From Capsulimonas sp039928515 (GTDB lineage: Bacteria > Armatimonadota > Armatimonadia > Armatimonadales > Capsulimonadaceae), in NCBI RefSeq assembly GCF_039928515.1, contig NZ_JBDSSZ010000010.1: DNA of 22,570 nucleotides; one strand, 5' to 3'. Positions 14,204 to 22,464 of this stretch are shown here, in pieces (position 1 is the stretch's first letter; each line of letters opens with the position of its first letter). The position numbers and the translations under genes are program-made. The notes beneath the pieces are model-generated. The model ran no database searches, was not told the origin of the DNA, and worked only from the letters and a program-made list of their open reading frames with translations.

Positions 14204-15952
14204 TTACGGTGCGTAGACTTCGAGTTCCGTGGTGAAACCGAAATTCGCCGAGTAGCCGGCTTCCTCGGAATAGTGATCGACATAAGTCAGTCGGACGTAG
14301 CGTGCGGACGTTCCAGGGAAACTGAAGCGCTGCTTTTCTTCCTTGTGCAGTGAGAACGCTGCTTTTCCGACGCCGGTGAACTTCTGACCGTCGGCGCTGA
14401 CCGAGACGCGTACGGTTTTGGTGGAGCCGAAGGGTGGGACGCCAATGATGACTGTACCGATTTTCTGGGCGCTGCCGAGATCGACGGTGACTGTCTTGGG
14501 GAAGGCTGCGTTGTCGCCGGTGGCGAAGGTGTGCCCGTCGGGGACCCAGGAGCCGTCGGTGAGTGCGCCGATCCCGTAATTATAGACATTCGGATCGCTC
14601 GCCGTATAGCTCTTGCCGACAGCGAGGTTCAGGCCGTTCAGGGGCTTCAGCGCCAGCGCGGGATCGGGCTCGGGAGCCGCGAGCGTAAGCGCGTAATGGT
14701 GTGGCTTGGGCTGCGCGGCGTCATGACGAGCGGCGACGGTGTCAGCTTCTTCGCTGTCTAGCGCGGCGAGATAAGCGGGAAGCGCCTTCTGCATCGCGGC
14801 GTTTTTATTGGTTTGTCCCGGAACCTGGATGTCGCGCCACTTATGAAAGTGCTGATCGTCGTGCTGCAGGGTGAGCTTGCGCACATCCATGGCCTGGCTC
14901 AGCATCGGGGTTGGAAGCGTGGCGAGGTTGACGCCCGCCGCAAGGTCCTGCGCGCTGAGGTCGCCGACTTCAGTTCCGTCGATTGTCAGAGTATAGCTGC
15001 CGTCCTTGAGCCCCGTCACTTGCAGCGGCTCCTGGTTCAGCGCCTGCATGAAGTCCGAGGATTTCAAGGAAAGGGCGGTGGCGGCGTCATTGGTGTCTAG
15101 CGGCATCGGCAGCGCGTTGTCGTTCTGCGTCCACGAGATAACCATCCCTGTCTTCAGATCGGAAACCTTGGTATTGTCGGCGGTCACGACCTTCTTTCCC
15201 TTGGCGTCGATCTGCACCTTGGTGACGATTGATGGCGCGTTCCACGATTTGAGCAGGGCTTCGGCCATAATCAGGTGTCCTGAGTAGCCGGGATGAACGC
15301 GGTCTGGAATGATTTTTTGGGACAGATCGGCGTCGGTCGCCTTCGCCTTTTGCAGCATCGCCACGACGGGCGTATTGAAGTCGGCAACTGTCGCGCCGTA
15401 GGCCGGAGCGAGGCTCTTGATGAAGTCGCCGTACTTGAGCAGGACGGAGTTGTATCCGCCGTCGAAGTTGGCGTTGCGCGTCGTGTCGTCATACGGCGAG
15501 GGGACGATCAGCGTGTAACGCACGCCGGGATCATTGGTCTTGACGCTGTCCAGAATGTGCTTATAGCCATTGGAGTACGTGTCAAAAATCCCCTGGTCGA
15601 AGGCTTTATAGGCGGCGTCGTTCATGCCGAGCATGATCGTCATCACGGTTGGCTTGTAGGGAAATACGTCCCGCTGTAAGCGCAGGTCGATCGGACCGCC
15701 GCCGCCGCCGGACACTCGGTCTCCGCCCCATCCCGAATGTGTGAAGTCGATATTCATCTCCGGGAATCGTGTTGCGATGTAGGTTTCCGTGATGGTCGTG
15801 TAAAGACGCTGATCCGTGATGCTGTCGCCGTAGAACACCACCCGGTCGCCGTCATGCAGCGCAAAAGCGCCATTTCCCTGCGCGCCGGCCGCGCCGGCGG
15901 CGAGCAGGGAAATGGCGCCGATTGTCCATATTATCGATCCGCGAGTTCTCAT
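14204..15952 (-). CDS. Secreted SGNH/GDSL esterase with C-terminal discoidin-like (F5/8 type C) domain
   Basis: The 582-residue protein has a signal peptide (MRTRGSIIWTIGAISLLAAG, cleavage near GAQG). Its SGNH blocks are VVFYGDSIT with nucleophile Ser44, GWGGDRV (block II, about 74-80), LGMND with Asn111, and DRVHP with Asp217 and His220, so the catalytic set is complete. A middle segment of about 200 residues (roughly 230-430) resembles the accessory region of such esterases. The C-terminal 130 residues (NLAVGKSYTASDP, TVTVDLGSAQKIGTVIIG, RYVRLTYVDHYSE) form a carbohydrate-binding beta-sandwich. It probably deacetylates plant or microbial polysaccharides outside the cell. AAGGAG lies 6 bases before the ATG. 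It is divergent from the first sigma factor. Confidence 0.88.
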   Translation of the reverse strand: MRTRGSIIWTIGAISLLAAGAAGAQGNGAFALHDGDRVVFYGDSITDQRLYTTITETYIATRFPEMNIDFTHSGWGGDRVSGGGGGPIDLRLQRDVFPYKPTVMTIMLGMNDAAYKAFDQGIFDTYSNGYKHILDSVKTNDPGVRYTLIVPSPYDDTTRNANFDGGYNSVLLKYGDFIKSLAPAYGATVADFNTPVVAMLQKAKATDADLSQKIIPDRVHPGYSGHLIMAEALLKSWNAPSIVTKVQIDAKGKKVVTADNTKVSDLKTGMVISWTQNDNALPMPLDTNDAATALSLKSSDFMQALNQEPLQVTGLKDGSYTLTIDGTEVGDLSAQDLAAGVNLATLPTPMLSQAMDVRKLTLQHDDQHFHKWRDIQVPGQTNKNAAMQKALPAYLAALDSEEADTVAARHDAAQPKPHHYALTLAAPEPDPALALKPLNGLNLAVGKSYTASDPNVYNYGIGALTDGSWVPDGHTFATGDNAAFPKTVTVDLGSAQKIGTVIIGVPPFGSTKTVRVSVSADGQKFTGVGKAAFSLHKEEKQRFSFPGTSARYVRLTYVDHYSEEAGYSANFGFTTELEVYAP

Positions 15953-16118
15953 TCCACTCTCCTTGAAATCATACGAAGACTATCATATCATGAATGCTTT
16001 TGCGATTCAAGAATTATTTGCGTTTCGCCCTCGTCGTGTGATATGGTCTATTTTGAGAGAGCTCTTTCGCGGTGAATCTTTTTTGTCCGCTCTCATAGTT
16101 TTCCGGGCATTCCTCATT

Positions 16119-16123
16119 GGAGG
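16119..16123 (+). promoter_or_regulatory. Ribosome-binding site fixing the TTG start of sigma factor 1
   Basis: GGAGG lies 9 bases before TTG at 16133. The same site, spacing and TTGACGGATTGG start are found in the paralogue at 17374, which makes the TTG start convincing in both. Confidence 0.75.
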
Positions 16124-16132
16124 CGACGATAA

Positions 16133-17188
16133 TTGACGGATTGGTATCTCCTGCGCCGGTTTCGGGATCATCGATCGGAAGCGGCTTTCTCGCAGCTGGT
16201 TTCTCGGTACATGAAGCTTGTGTATGCAGTCTGTTATGCAGAACTGCAAAACGCACAGGCCGCCGAGGATGCGACTCAGGCCGTGTTCTTGATCTTGTCG
16301 CGCAAGCCGCCGTTCCAGCGGGGAACGACGATTGCCGGATGGCTGTATCGCACGGCGAAGTTCGTGGCGGGGCATGCGCGCCGAGCGGAGCTTCGACGCG
16401 GCCTAATGCAAAGCGCGCTGGAGATAAGGCAGATGAACGGGCCGCACTTTGGCGATCCAGATGGGGGCGATATCCCCATGCTGAACGATGCGCTTGCCGC
16501 GCTTCGGGATGCGGACCGGGAGGTTCTTCTTCTGCGTTTCTACCAGCAGATGTCGCTGGCCGAAATTGGAGAAGCGCTGGGCGTTTCGGAAGACGCGGCG
16601 CGCAAACGCATCACCCGTGGCCTGGATAAGCTTCGCGCTTATCTCCAGCGTCACGAGATCCCTGCCTCCGCCGCGCTCCTGGCCAGTGGGATCGTGATTC
16701 CCCTTTCGTTCGAAGCCCGGCGCGTCGTCCTGCTGCATTCCATCTCACAGAGCATTATGCCCGGTGTGGGAACCACCGTTGTCAGCGCCTCCGCGCAGCA
16801 ACTCACCTCGGAGGTAATTAGAACCATGTTTATGACGAAGTTGAAATGGACGACGGCTAGCGCCGTCATGCTTGTCGGCACGATCTCAGGCGCGTCGTAT
16901 GTGATGGCGCAAGGCGCTGGCCATGGTTTTACCAGCCAGGGCAAGATGCTCATGGCGAAAGCTGACGCGCCGCAGCGCCCAACATTGCGGCCGGCTGACG
17001 CGGAGACTGTATGGCAAAAAACATCCAAGGGCGATCTGAAGAATATGCCTCAAGCGATTGAGGTCATGAAAACGGCCGATGGCGGCATTAATATTCGGGC
17101 TACGCAGCCGGGGCAGGCTGGTCATACTGGAATGCAAAGGACTTACCCCGCCGCCAGCGGCGTTACGGGTGTCCACAAAACGAAATAA
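16133..17188 (+). CDS. ECF sigma factor with a C-terminal transmembrane tail (copy 1)
   Basis: The 351-residue protein starts at TTG. Region 2 is AFSQLVSRYMKLVYAVCYAE and following, with the DATQAVFLILSRK recognition helix (about residues 18-58). Region 4 is LRDADREVLLLRFYQQMSLA with the helix-turn-helix IGEALGVSEDAARKRITRGL (about 124-172). After region 4 comes a linker of about 60 residues, a single membrane helix (TTASAVMLVGTISGASYVMA, 240-259), and a 90-residue polar tail that would lie outside the membrane. Sigma factors with such extensions are known in Planctomycetes and related phyla, where the tail is thought to replace a separate anti-sigma factor. No anti-sigma gene is adjacent. 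It is divergent from the esterase gene and followed by a terminator and a paralogue. Confidence 0.87.
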   Translation: MTDWYLLRRFRDHRSEAAFSQLVSRYMKLVYAVCYAELQNAQAAEDATQAVFLILSRKPPFQRGTTIAGWLYRTAKFVAGHARRAELRRGLMQSALEIRQMNGPHFGDPDGGDIPMLNDALAALRDADREVLLLRFYQQMSLAEIGEALGVSEDAARKRITRGLDKLRAYLQRHEIPASAALLASGIVIPLSFEARRVVLLHSISQSIMPGVGTTVVSASAQQLTSEVIRTMFMTKLKWTTASAVMLVGTISGASYVMAQGAGHGFTSQGKMLMAKADAPQRPTLRPADAETVWQKTSKGDLKNMPQAIEVMKTADGGINIRATQPGQAGHTGMQRTYPAASGVTGVHKTK

Positions 17189-17213
17189 ACGTGTCTGAGA
17201 GACGTTTATTTCG
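17181..17213. repeat. 12-bp inverted repeat overlapping the stop codon of sigma factor 1
   Basis: CGAAATAAACGT and ACGTTTATTTCG pair perfectly around a 9-base loop. The left arm includes the TAA stop. It stands directly before the terminator hairpin and may stabilise the 3' end of the mRNA. Confidence 0.65.
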
Positions 17214-17215
17214 CC

Positions 17216-17257
17216 GCCGTCGCTCCTCCTTCGTGTAATAGGAGCGGCGGCAGTTTT
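17216..17257 (+). terminator. Rho-independent terminator between the two sigma factor genes
   Basis: The 12-bp stem GCCGTCGCTCCT / AGGAGCGGCGGC (one G-U pair) is followed by AGTTTTGTCTTT. It separates the two sigma genes into two transcription units. Confidence 0.8.
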
Positions 17258-17359
17258 GTCTTTCTGGGCGGCGCGCTCCGCTTCTTTCCCTCGATATGTC
17301 AGAATCTTTCTGTTGGAAATTTGTTGTCCGGTTTTCGCTGTCCGACCGGAATAGTGTAT

Positions 17360-17364
17360 GGAGG
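17360..17364 (+). promoter_or_regulatory. Ribosome-binding site fixing the TTG start of sigma factor 2
   Basis: GGAGG lies 9 bases before TTG at 17374, as in copy 1. The ATG at 17296 in the same frame would add 26 residues that copy 1 does not have. Confidence 0.72.
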
Positions 17365-17373
17365 CGTCGATAT

Positions 17374-18960
17374 TTGACGGATTGGTATCTCATACGCAGA
17401 TTTCGGGAAGACCGCTCGGAAGCGGCTTTTGGTCAGCTTGTCTCTCGCTACATCAAACTCGTTTACTCCGTGTGCTATGCGGAACTCCAAAACGCACAGG
17501 CGGCCGAAGATGCGACTCAAGCCGTATTTCTGGTGCTGGCGCGTAAAGCAGAGTTTCACAGGGGGAGTACGCTGTCGAGTTGGCTGTTCCGCACGGCGAA
17601 GTATGTTGCAAGGCATGCCCGCGATGCGGAGGCGAGCCGGCAGCGTATGCAAAACGAACTGGAAATCATGCATCGAGAGCAAACGAACGTTGGCGATCCG
17701 AGTGACAGCGTTGCTCTGATACTGACCGAAGCGCTCAGCGCGCTTCGTGAGCCAGACCGGGAGGCGCTGCTGCTGCGCTACTATCAGGACATGTCGCTGG
17801 CGGAAGTCGGGGATGCGCTGGGCGTTTCCGAAGACGCAGCGCGCAAACGCATCGCCCGTGGCCTGGACAAGGTGCGCGCTTATCTCGGACGCCACGGCGT
17901 CGCCAATGCTCTTGGCGTATTGACTGCGGGCATGGCAATCACCGTTCCTTTGGAAGCGCGGTCCGAAGCCATGGTCTACGCGATCTCACAAGGCCTCACT
18001 CCCGCTGTCGGTCTCGCCGCCTCCACTGCCGCGAACCAATTGACACTGGAGGTATTGAAGAAAATGGCGATGATGAAATTGAAATGGACCGTGGCCGCCG
18101 CAATTGTGATCGCCGGCGCCGGTTCGGGAACGGCGTACGTGATGGGGCAGGGCATAGGAGGTGGGGCCGGGCCGGGCGGCAGCGCTCCGAACGCCGCGCA
18201 AAACCGTTCCTTGCCGATGCCTACCGGGAAAATTGAAACTCCCAGGCCGCCGCATGTGACACTGGCGCAAGCCGACGCTGCGATCCGATTCTTAACCCAG
18301 CAGCACCAAATATATCTACAGAAGTCGAAATTGGTGAAGAAAAATTTAGATGCATACGTCCGTCACGCTCAGTCTGGGCATCGGCAAACTCAATCATTGG
18401 ATGTTATGGCAAAACACGATCATGTCCTAAACGGCTACGCAAGAGATTATCTCTTATTGAAAAAGCAAGCCGCTGACTTAGAAGGCGAATTAGTATCGTT
18501 GAAGCAGGACAGAGCAAAAATTGTGGCGGACGATAATAAGGCGCATGGGCTCTCACGGATGTCGGCGTCGTCGCCTTCCAATCCGGCGGCGAAGAATGGG
18601 CTCACGGATCGCGAAGTTCAGCAATTGAAAGCCAAGCTCAGTTCGCTCAACAAGCCCCTTACGGAAAATGAGCTGAATTTGCTGAATTTGCAGCTAGCCT
18701 CCGTCGTACGCCAATATGGCGTAAAGAAAAAAGCGCTCACCAAGGCCGAGCAGCAGTTGATACTCAATCGCAGTCAATATTCCTTGCTTCCCCCGTCGAA
18801 TACCCCGAAGAAACGCCGAGTGGCCAAATCCGTGGCGGCATGGACGAAGAAGTACTCACAAACCAAGAGTGAGTTTGAGGCAATTGCCAGTCAGCAGCAG
18901 AGATTGGAAATGCAGATCGCTGCCGTGAAAGCGCGGCTGGCTGCTGCGCAGAAAGCATAG
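17374..18960 (+). CDS. ECF sigma factor with transmembrane and coiled-coil tail (copy 2)
   Basis: The 528-residue paralogue of the preceding gene is very similar through regions 2 and 4 (AFGQLVSRYIKLVYSVCYAE; then DREALLLRYYQDMSLAEVGD and ALGVSEDAARKRIARGLDKV). It shares the MKLKWT motif before the single membrane helix (about 240-262). Its tail is about 270 residues, far longer than in copy 1. It contains long charged heptad-like helices, for example DYLLLKKQAADLEGELVSLK, and a final QQQRLEMQIAAVKARLAAAQ, which suggest a coiled coil outside the membrane, possibly for sensing or dimerisation. The two copies thus share the promoter-recognition part and differ in the presumed sensor part. It is convergent with the sirtuin gene 40 bases downstream; no terminator is visible there. 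Confidence 0.86.
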   Translation: MTDWYLIRRFREDRSEAAFGQLVSRYIKLVYSVCYAELQNAQAAEDATQAVFLVLARKAEFHRGSTLSSWLFRTAKYVARHARDAEASRQRMQNELEIMHREQTNVGDPSDSVALILTEALSALREPDREALLLRYYQDMSLAEVGDALGVSEDAARKRIARGLDKVRAYLGRHGVANALGVLTAGMAITVPLEARSEAMVYAISQGLTPAVGLAASTAANQLTLEVLKKMAMMKLKWTVAAAIVIAGAGSGTAYVMGQGIGGGAGPGGSAPNAAQNRSLPMPTGKIETPRPPHVTLAQADAAIRFLTQQHQIYLQKSKLVKKNLDAYVRHAQSGHRQTQSLDVMAKHDHVLNGYARDYLLLKKQAADLEGELVSLKQDRAKIVADDNKAHGLSRMSASSPSNPAAKNGLTDREVQQLKAKLSSLNKPLTENELNLLNLQLASVVRQYGVKKKALTKAEQQLILNRSQYSLLPPSNTPKKRRVAKSVAAWTKKYSQTKSEFEAIASQQQRLEMQIAAVKARLAAAQKA

Positions 18961-19000
18961 CTTTCCCATAAGTCAGCATTCCAGTGGCGCTGCCGGCGGC

Positions 19001-19744
19001 TCAGCCTTCGGGCCATGCCTGCGCCAGCAGCGCCATTAGCGTATCTCCGGCGTTCGCCTCGATCTGTATTACGCTTTTGTGTGCGTCGATCCGTGTGGGA
19101 TTGATGATCACGCCCAGCGCATCGTGCTCAATCGCGATCCGTAAGAGGGACGCCGCCGGTTCGACCATGCCCGACGTGCCCACCGAAAGAAACAGATCGC
19201 AATCCACGGCGGCGTCCGCCGTCTGATCCAGCGCACCCTCGGGGAGCGATTCCCCAAACCAGACGACATCGGGCCGAAGATAACCCTGACACTGAGGACA
19301 TCGAGGCGGGACTTCGTCTGTCGCCGGCCAGCTTTCGACGACGGTATTCTCGTCAAAGCACTTGGTTCGCCGGATGTTTCCGTGCATCTCCACCACACCA
19401 GAACTCCCAGCCTGTTGATGCAGTCCATCGACGTTCTGAGTGATCAGCGTCAGCTTTGGAACGTGGAGCGCAAGCGCCGCAAGAGCTACATGGGCAGCGT
19501 TGGGCGCCGCTTTTTCGACTAACGACCGCCGCCACGCATACCATTCCCAGACTAACTTCGGATCGCGGCGAAACGCCTCCGCCGTCGCCAGATCCTCGGG
19601 GCGATACTGCGCCCAAAGCCCCGTCTGCGCCTCGCGAAACGTCGGGAGGCCGCTGGCGGCGGAGACGCCAGCGCCCGTGAGAACGGCGATGTGGCGGGCG
19701 GTGCGAAGCTGATCGATGAGAAGCGTCGGAAGTGTGATGGCCAT
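19001..19744 (-). CDS. cobB: NAD-dependent protein deacylase, sirtuin class III (CobB/SIRT5-like)
   Basis: The 247-residue sirtuin has the NAD-binding GAGVSAASGLPTFR (24-37), the ribose/nicotinamide motif TQNVDGLHQQAGS (102-114), and the catalytic His121 in EMHG. Tyr69 and Arg72 in WYAWRR match the YxxR signature that gives class III enzymes activity on succinyl- and malonyl-lysine as well as acetyl-lysine. The zinc site is partial: C129, C149 and C152 are present but the partner of C129 is missing, as in E. coli CobB-type proteins. GTSGMVEPAA is also conserved. It begins 34 bases after the DUF4157 gene on the same strand and may be cotranscribed, although no functional link is known. The ribosome-binding site before the ATG is weak. 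Confidence 0.92.
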   Translation of the reverse strand: MAITLPTLLIDQLRTARHIAVLTGAGVSAASGLPTFREAQTGLWAQYRPEDLATAEAFRRDPKLVWEWYAWRRSLVEKAAPNAAHVALAALALHVPKLTLITQNVDGLHQQAGSSGVVEMHGNIRRTKCFDENTVVESWPATDEVPPRCPQCQGYLRPDVVWFGESLPEGALDQTADAAVDCDLFLSVGTSGMVEPAASLLRIAIEHDALGVIINPTRIDAHKSVIQIEANAGDTLMALLAQAWPEG

Positions 19745-19778
19745 AATAAACGCTTTATCGATTGTGGAAGGCGTTTTG

Positions 19779-22196
19779 CTAGGCGGCGGCGGAACCGGAG
19801 GGAGGGCCGGGCAGGTCGTTGATCTGTGGTCCGCCGAAGACCTCCATCAGGTCCAGATTTGGAATCGCGAGCCGGTTCGCTTCCAGTGCGGCGCGCACCG
19901 CCTTTGTCAGCGCCTGCTCGATCGCCGCGCGCGCCACGCCCGTGAGACGGTTCGCGTTTGTGTTGATCGGATTTACTCCCAGAGCGGTCTCGATGACGCC
20001 TACCGCTCCTCGAACGCCGGTTTCCGCGTCAGCGACTTCTTCCAGCGCGCCAAAGGGGACGATATTTCCCAGGCTCACCGCGCCGCCGGGGGAGACCGTC
20101 GTCGTCATCAGACCCGCGATGTCCTTGCCGTTTGCCTGCAATCGGATAGGATTGTTCTCGGAATCGCTGAAGATACTGATGCCCGTGATGTGCGGCGAAG
20201 AGATCAAACTCGCGCCTGCGCCGCCTTTCAACTTCTCGGCGGAGTTAAGAGCGTCCTCGCCGGTCCCCGCCAGCGCGGCGGCGACGGTCGCTTTCAGACC
20301 GGCGGGAATAAATACGCCGCCCTCCGCTGTCCCCTCCTTGATGTCCTCTTTGACGGTCACATTGGCGTTTGCGGAGATACTGGTGATATCTTTTGTTCCC
20401 AGCGGGGCGGGGCCGCCGCCGGAGGACATTTTCTGAACGTTTGCGGCAATCGCAGTCTTAGTTTCGGCCAAATCAGGGTCGGTTAAGGGGCTGTAACCAG
20501 GCGTTGCCGGCCGGGTCCCTTGCAGCAGCTCCGTCACCTTCCCGGTGATTGCGGAACGAACCAGGCCGGTCGGGGTGGGGACGCCGGAGTCGCTTTCGAT
20601 GTTGATCGCGCTGAGTGAGGCGGTGGCGAAGTCGTAGCGCAGCCCGCTGAACGCCATGTTCGGCACGAGAGGGAGGTCGACGATCAGTGGGGGAGTGAAG
20701 GAGAGGTCCAGTCCGCCCTGGTCGATCCTGAGGGCGACTGAGGTTCCCTCCTGCGTGCTGATCTTGGCGGTGAATGTGTTTAGCAGAAATACGTTTCCCG
20801 GGATTTGAAAGGATACCCCCGCGTTATTGATCCCTACTTGCTTGGGGATCTGGTCGGCGAGTGGATCGCGCTGGACCTGGGGAGCGGCGCCCTGCTGGAT
20901 CGTATGAGTCAGCTCATGCGCCAGAAGATGCTGGCCGTCCTCCGTACCGGGCTGATACTCGCCGGCGCCAAACGCGATGTCGTTATCCACGGTGTAGGCG
21001 CGGGCAAGAACGGATCCTGCGGATCGGGCTGCGCCGGCGTCGGCGTGGACGCGGACTTGGCTGAAGTCGTGTCCGAAACGCGGCTCCATAAAGGCCCGTG
21101 TCGCGCTGTCCAGCGGCTGACCGGACGAACGCAGAGTGTCCTCCACCAGCGGCGCCGCGTTGGCGGATATTTGCGAATCCGTTTCGGCGGCGGCCCGCTG
21201 TACAGGAGGCGCTCCCAGCGCGTCAGGTCCCGAGGCGGCGGGGCCGAAGCCCCAGCTCTTAGGCAGAATGGCGCCGACATCGGCGTGGACGCCGAAGATG
21301 ATATTCGGGCCGGTCGGGTTGACCTGGAGATGCAGCCAATCCACGCCCGGCACGGGCAGCATTTGCCCGCTCAACTGGTCCAGCAGCCATGCCCGCGACT
21401 GTGGGTTCGCCATCGCGCCGCCGAGCGCTCCAGCGGCGACTACTGCGGTCGCGCTAATGACGGCGGCTTTTTCGCCCGTCTGGAGACGCTGCCACTGAAG
21501 CATTCCTTTCGCTCGCAGATCGGCCATCGCCTGCATCATCTCCGGCGTCACCATCGCCGCATCCATCACATCTCCAGCCGCCGCCGGGCGCGGCCCATTC
21601 AGAGTGACATCCGCTGGCAGCTGTGGGGGCGGCGCAATCGTGGGCGGAGCGGCGGCGGGAGCATTCGCGGCGGGATTAGGATCGGCGGAGGCCGGACCAG
21701 CGGGAGGGCTCAAGCGGACACGCCCCAAAGCGCCGGTCAGAAACCCGGGTTCGAGCTTCAGCATGGCGGCCTGAGCCTGTGCCTCGATGGCTGGGTCGGG
21801 GTGCACTTGATAGGCGGCGGGAGCGTTTGCGGCGGGTGGGGGCGGCCCGCCGATACTCGGCGGCGTCAGCTGGAAATTCGGCACGGGCGGGAGCACGCTG
21901 CCGTCGCGCTGCACGGAAACGCCGTCGCCTTGCGTCCGGCTCAGAGAGCCCGGCAGGTTCTCCGCCGTCTGACGCATGACCTGGTCGGCGGTCTGTTCCG
22001 CCTCCATCTCCAATGGATCTCCCGGCTGGCTGACATCCATCGCGGCCTGCGGACGCAGCACGGACATCTGGGTGAAGTCGTGGCCTGAACTTGGCGCGGT
22101 CAGACTCGGTGTCGGCGTCTCCCCTGAAGAAGCGGGCTCGGGCGCTAGACTGGGCGGTGGCGATCGATGACGTCGGAGCGGGATACGTGCAGGCAT
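19779..22196 (-). CDS. DUF4157 (eCIS core domain) protein with HELTH site
   Basis: The 805-residue protein starts at an ATG with GGAGGG 8 bases upstream. Residues 37-76 (GHDFTQMSVLRP, then DVSQPGDPLEMEAEQTADQV) are the usual N-terminal leader of this group. A Pro/Ala-rich linker (about 100-215) and a hydrophobic stretch (AAVISATAVVAAGALGGAMA, about 250) follow. The DUF4157 domain proper is at about 345-435: PRFGHDFSQVRVHADAGAA, ARAYTVDNDIAFGAGEYQPG, and HLLAHELTHTIQQG, with a zinc-peptidase-type HELTH at 427-431. The last 370 residues are beta-rich and unrecognised. DUF4157 is strongly associated with extracellular contractile injection systems and their toxins. No injection-system structural gene is in this window, so it may be an orphan effector or lie at the edge of a cluster to the right. 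Confidence 0.85.
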   Translation of the reverse strand: MPARIPLRRHRSPPPSLAPEPASSGETPTPSLTAPSSGHDFTQMSVLRPQAAMDVSQPGDPLEMEAEQTADQVMRQTAENLPGSLSRTQGDGVSVQRDGSVLPPVPNFQLTPPSIGGPPPPAANAPAAYQVHPDPAIEAQAQAAMLKLEPGFLTGALGRVRLSPPAGPASADPNPAANAPAAAPPTIAPPPQLPADVTLNGPRPAAAGDVMDAAMVTPEMMQAMADLRAKGMLQWQRLQTGEKAAVISATAVVAAGALGGAMANPQSRAWLLDQLSGQMLPVPGVDWLHLQVNPTGPNIIFGVHADVGAILPKSWGFGPAASGPDALGAPPVQRAAAETDSQISANAAPLVEDTLRSSGQPLDSATRAFMEPRFGHDFSQVRVHADAGAARSAGSVLARAYTVDNDIAFGAGEYQPGTEDGQHLLAHELTHTIQQGAAPQVQRDPLADQIPKQVGINNAGVSFQIPGNVFLLNTFTAKISTQEGTSVALRIDQGGLDLSFTPPLIVDLPLVPNMAFSGLRYDFATASLSAINIESDSGVPTPTGLVRSAITGKVTELLQGTRPATPGYSPLTDPDLAETKTAIAANVQKMSSGGGPAPLGTKDITSISANANVTVKEDIKEGTAEGGVFIPAGLKATVAAALAGTGEDALNSAEKLKGGAGASLISSPHITGISIFSDSENNPIRLQANGKDIAGLMTTTVSPGGAVSLGNIVPFGALEEVADAETGVRGAVGVIETALGVNPINTNANRLTGVARAAIEQALTKAVRAALEANRLAIPNLDLMEVFGGPQINDLPGPPSGSAAA

Positions 22197-22212
22197 GGCA
22201 AAAGCCCTCCAG

Positions 22213-22320
22213 TCAATCCGTTAACTCCCTGTTCTCGATAGCGTCCGCCAACTCCTGCTCAACTTCTCCGTGGGGGGGTAACTCATCATTGTTACAATCC
22301 TTCTCTCGCTCCTGTCCCAC
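22213..22320 (-). other. Small frame just upstream of the DUF4157 gene (35 codons, or tail of a broken gene)
   Basis: Read on the minus strand from a GTG at 22320, the frame gives GQEREKDCNNDELPPHGEVE then QELADAIENRELTD and stops 16 bases before the DUF4157 ATG. The composition is protein-like (acidic, amphipathic), and the DUF4157 ribosome-binding site overlaps the space after its stop. The frame stays open upstream to 22389, inside the inverted repeat, with no start codon that has a ribosome-binding site. It may be the surviving 3' end of a gene cut by the repeat. Confidence 0.35.
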
Positions 22321-22464
22321 AGCTGGAAGCAGTGGGCTAATCAGGGGCAAGCAAGCTAAAGCAGGCTGTAAGATTAGGAGTGGCGTTCGTCAAAATCCGA
22401 ACAGTCGGCTTTAGCCGCCTTCCCCCTGACTAGACCACTGCTTCCAGCTGTGGGAAAAGGAGCC
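22308..22464. repeat. Long imperfect inverted repeat, MITE-like or hairpin RNA
   Basis: The 20-base arm at 22316-22335 (CCCACAGCTGGAAGCAGTGG) has its exact complement at 22435-22454. Pairing continues inward through conserved blocks CTA-TCAGGGG, AAG, GCTAAAGC and CTGT to about 22369 and 22401, and outward through GCTCCT at the base. Each arm is about 60 bases and the terminal loop about 30 bases. This is much longer than a terminator, and neither outer side has a T-run. No transposase is inside. A non-autonomous element or a structured RNA fits best. Confidence 0.75.

Noticed and set aside
15990..16136. 48-codon frame whose TGA stop overlaps the TTG start of sigma factor 1
   Set aside because: The overlap suggests coupling, but there is no ribosome-binding site before its ATG and copy 2 of the sigma factor has no equivalent leader. 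Chance is more likely.
20805..22088. 427-codon plus-strand frame opposite the DUF4157 gene
   Set aside because: It is an antisense shadow in GC-rich DNA. The minus-strand product has clear DUF4157 motifs and this one is a low-complexity Arg/Gly-rich sequence.
22316..22454. Long inverted repeat as an integron attC site or a terminator
   Set aside because: I see no GTTRRRY/RYYYAAC core pairs and no T-run beside the stem. A MITE-like element or a structured RNA fits better.
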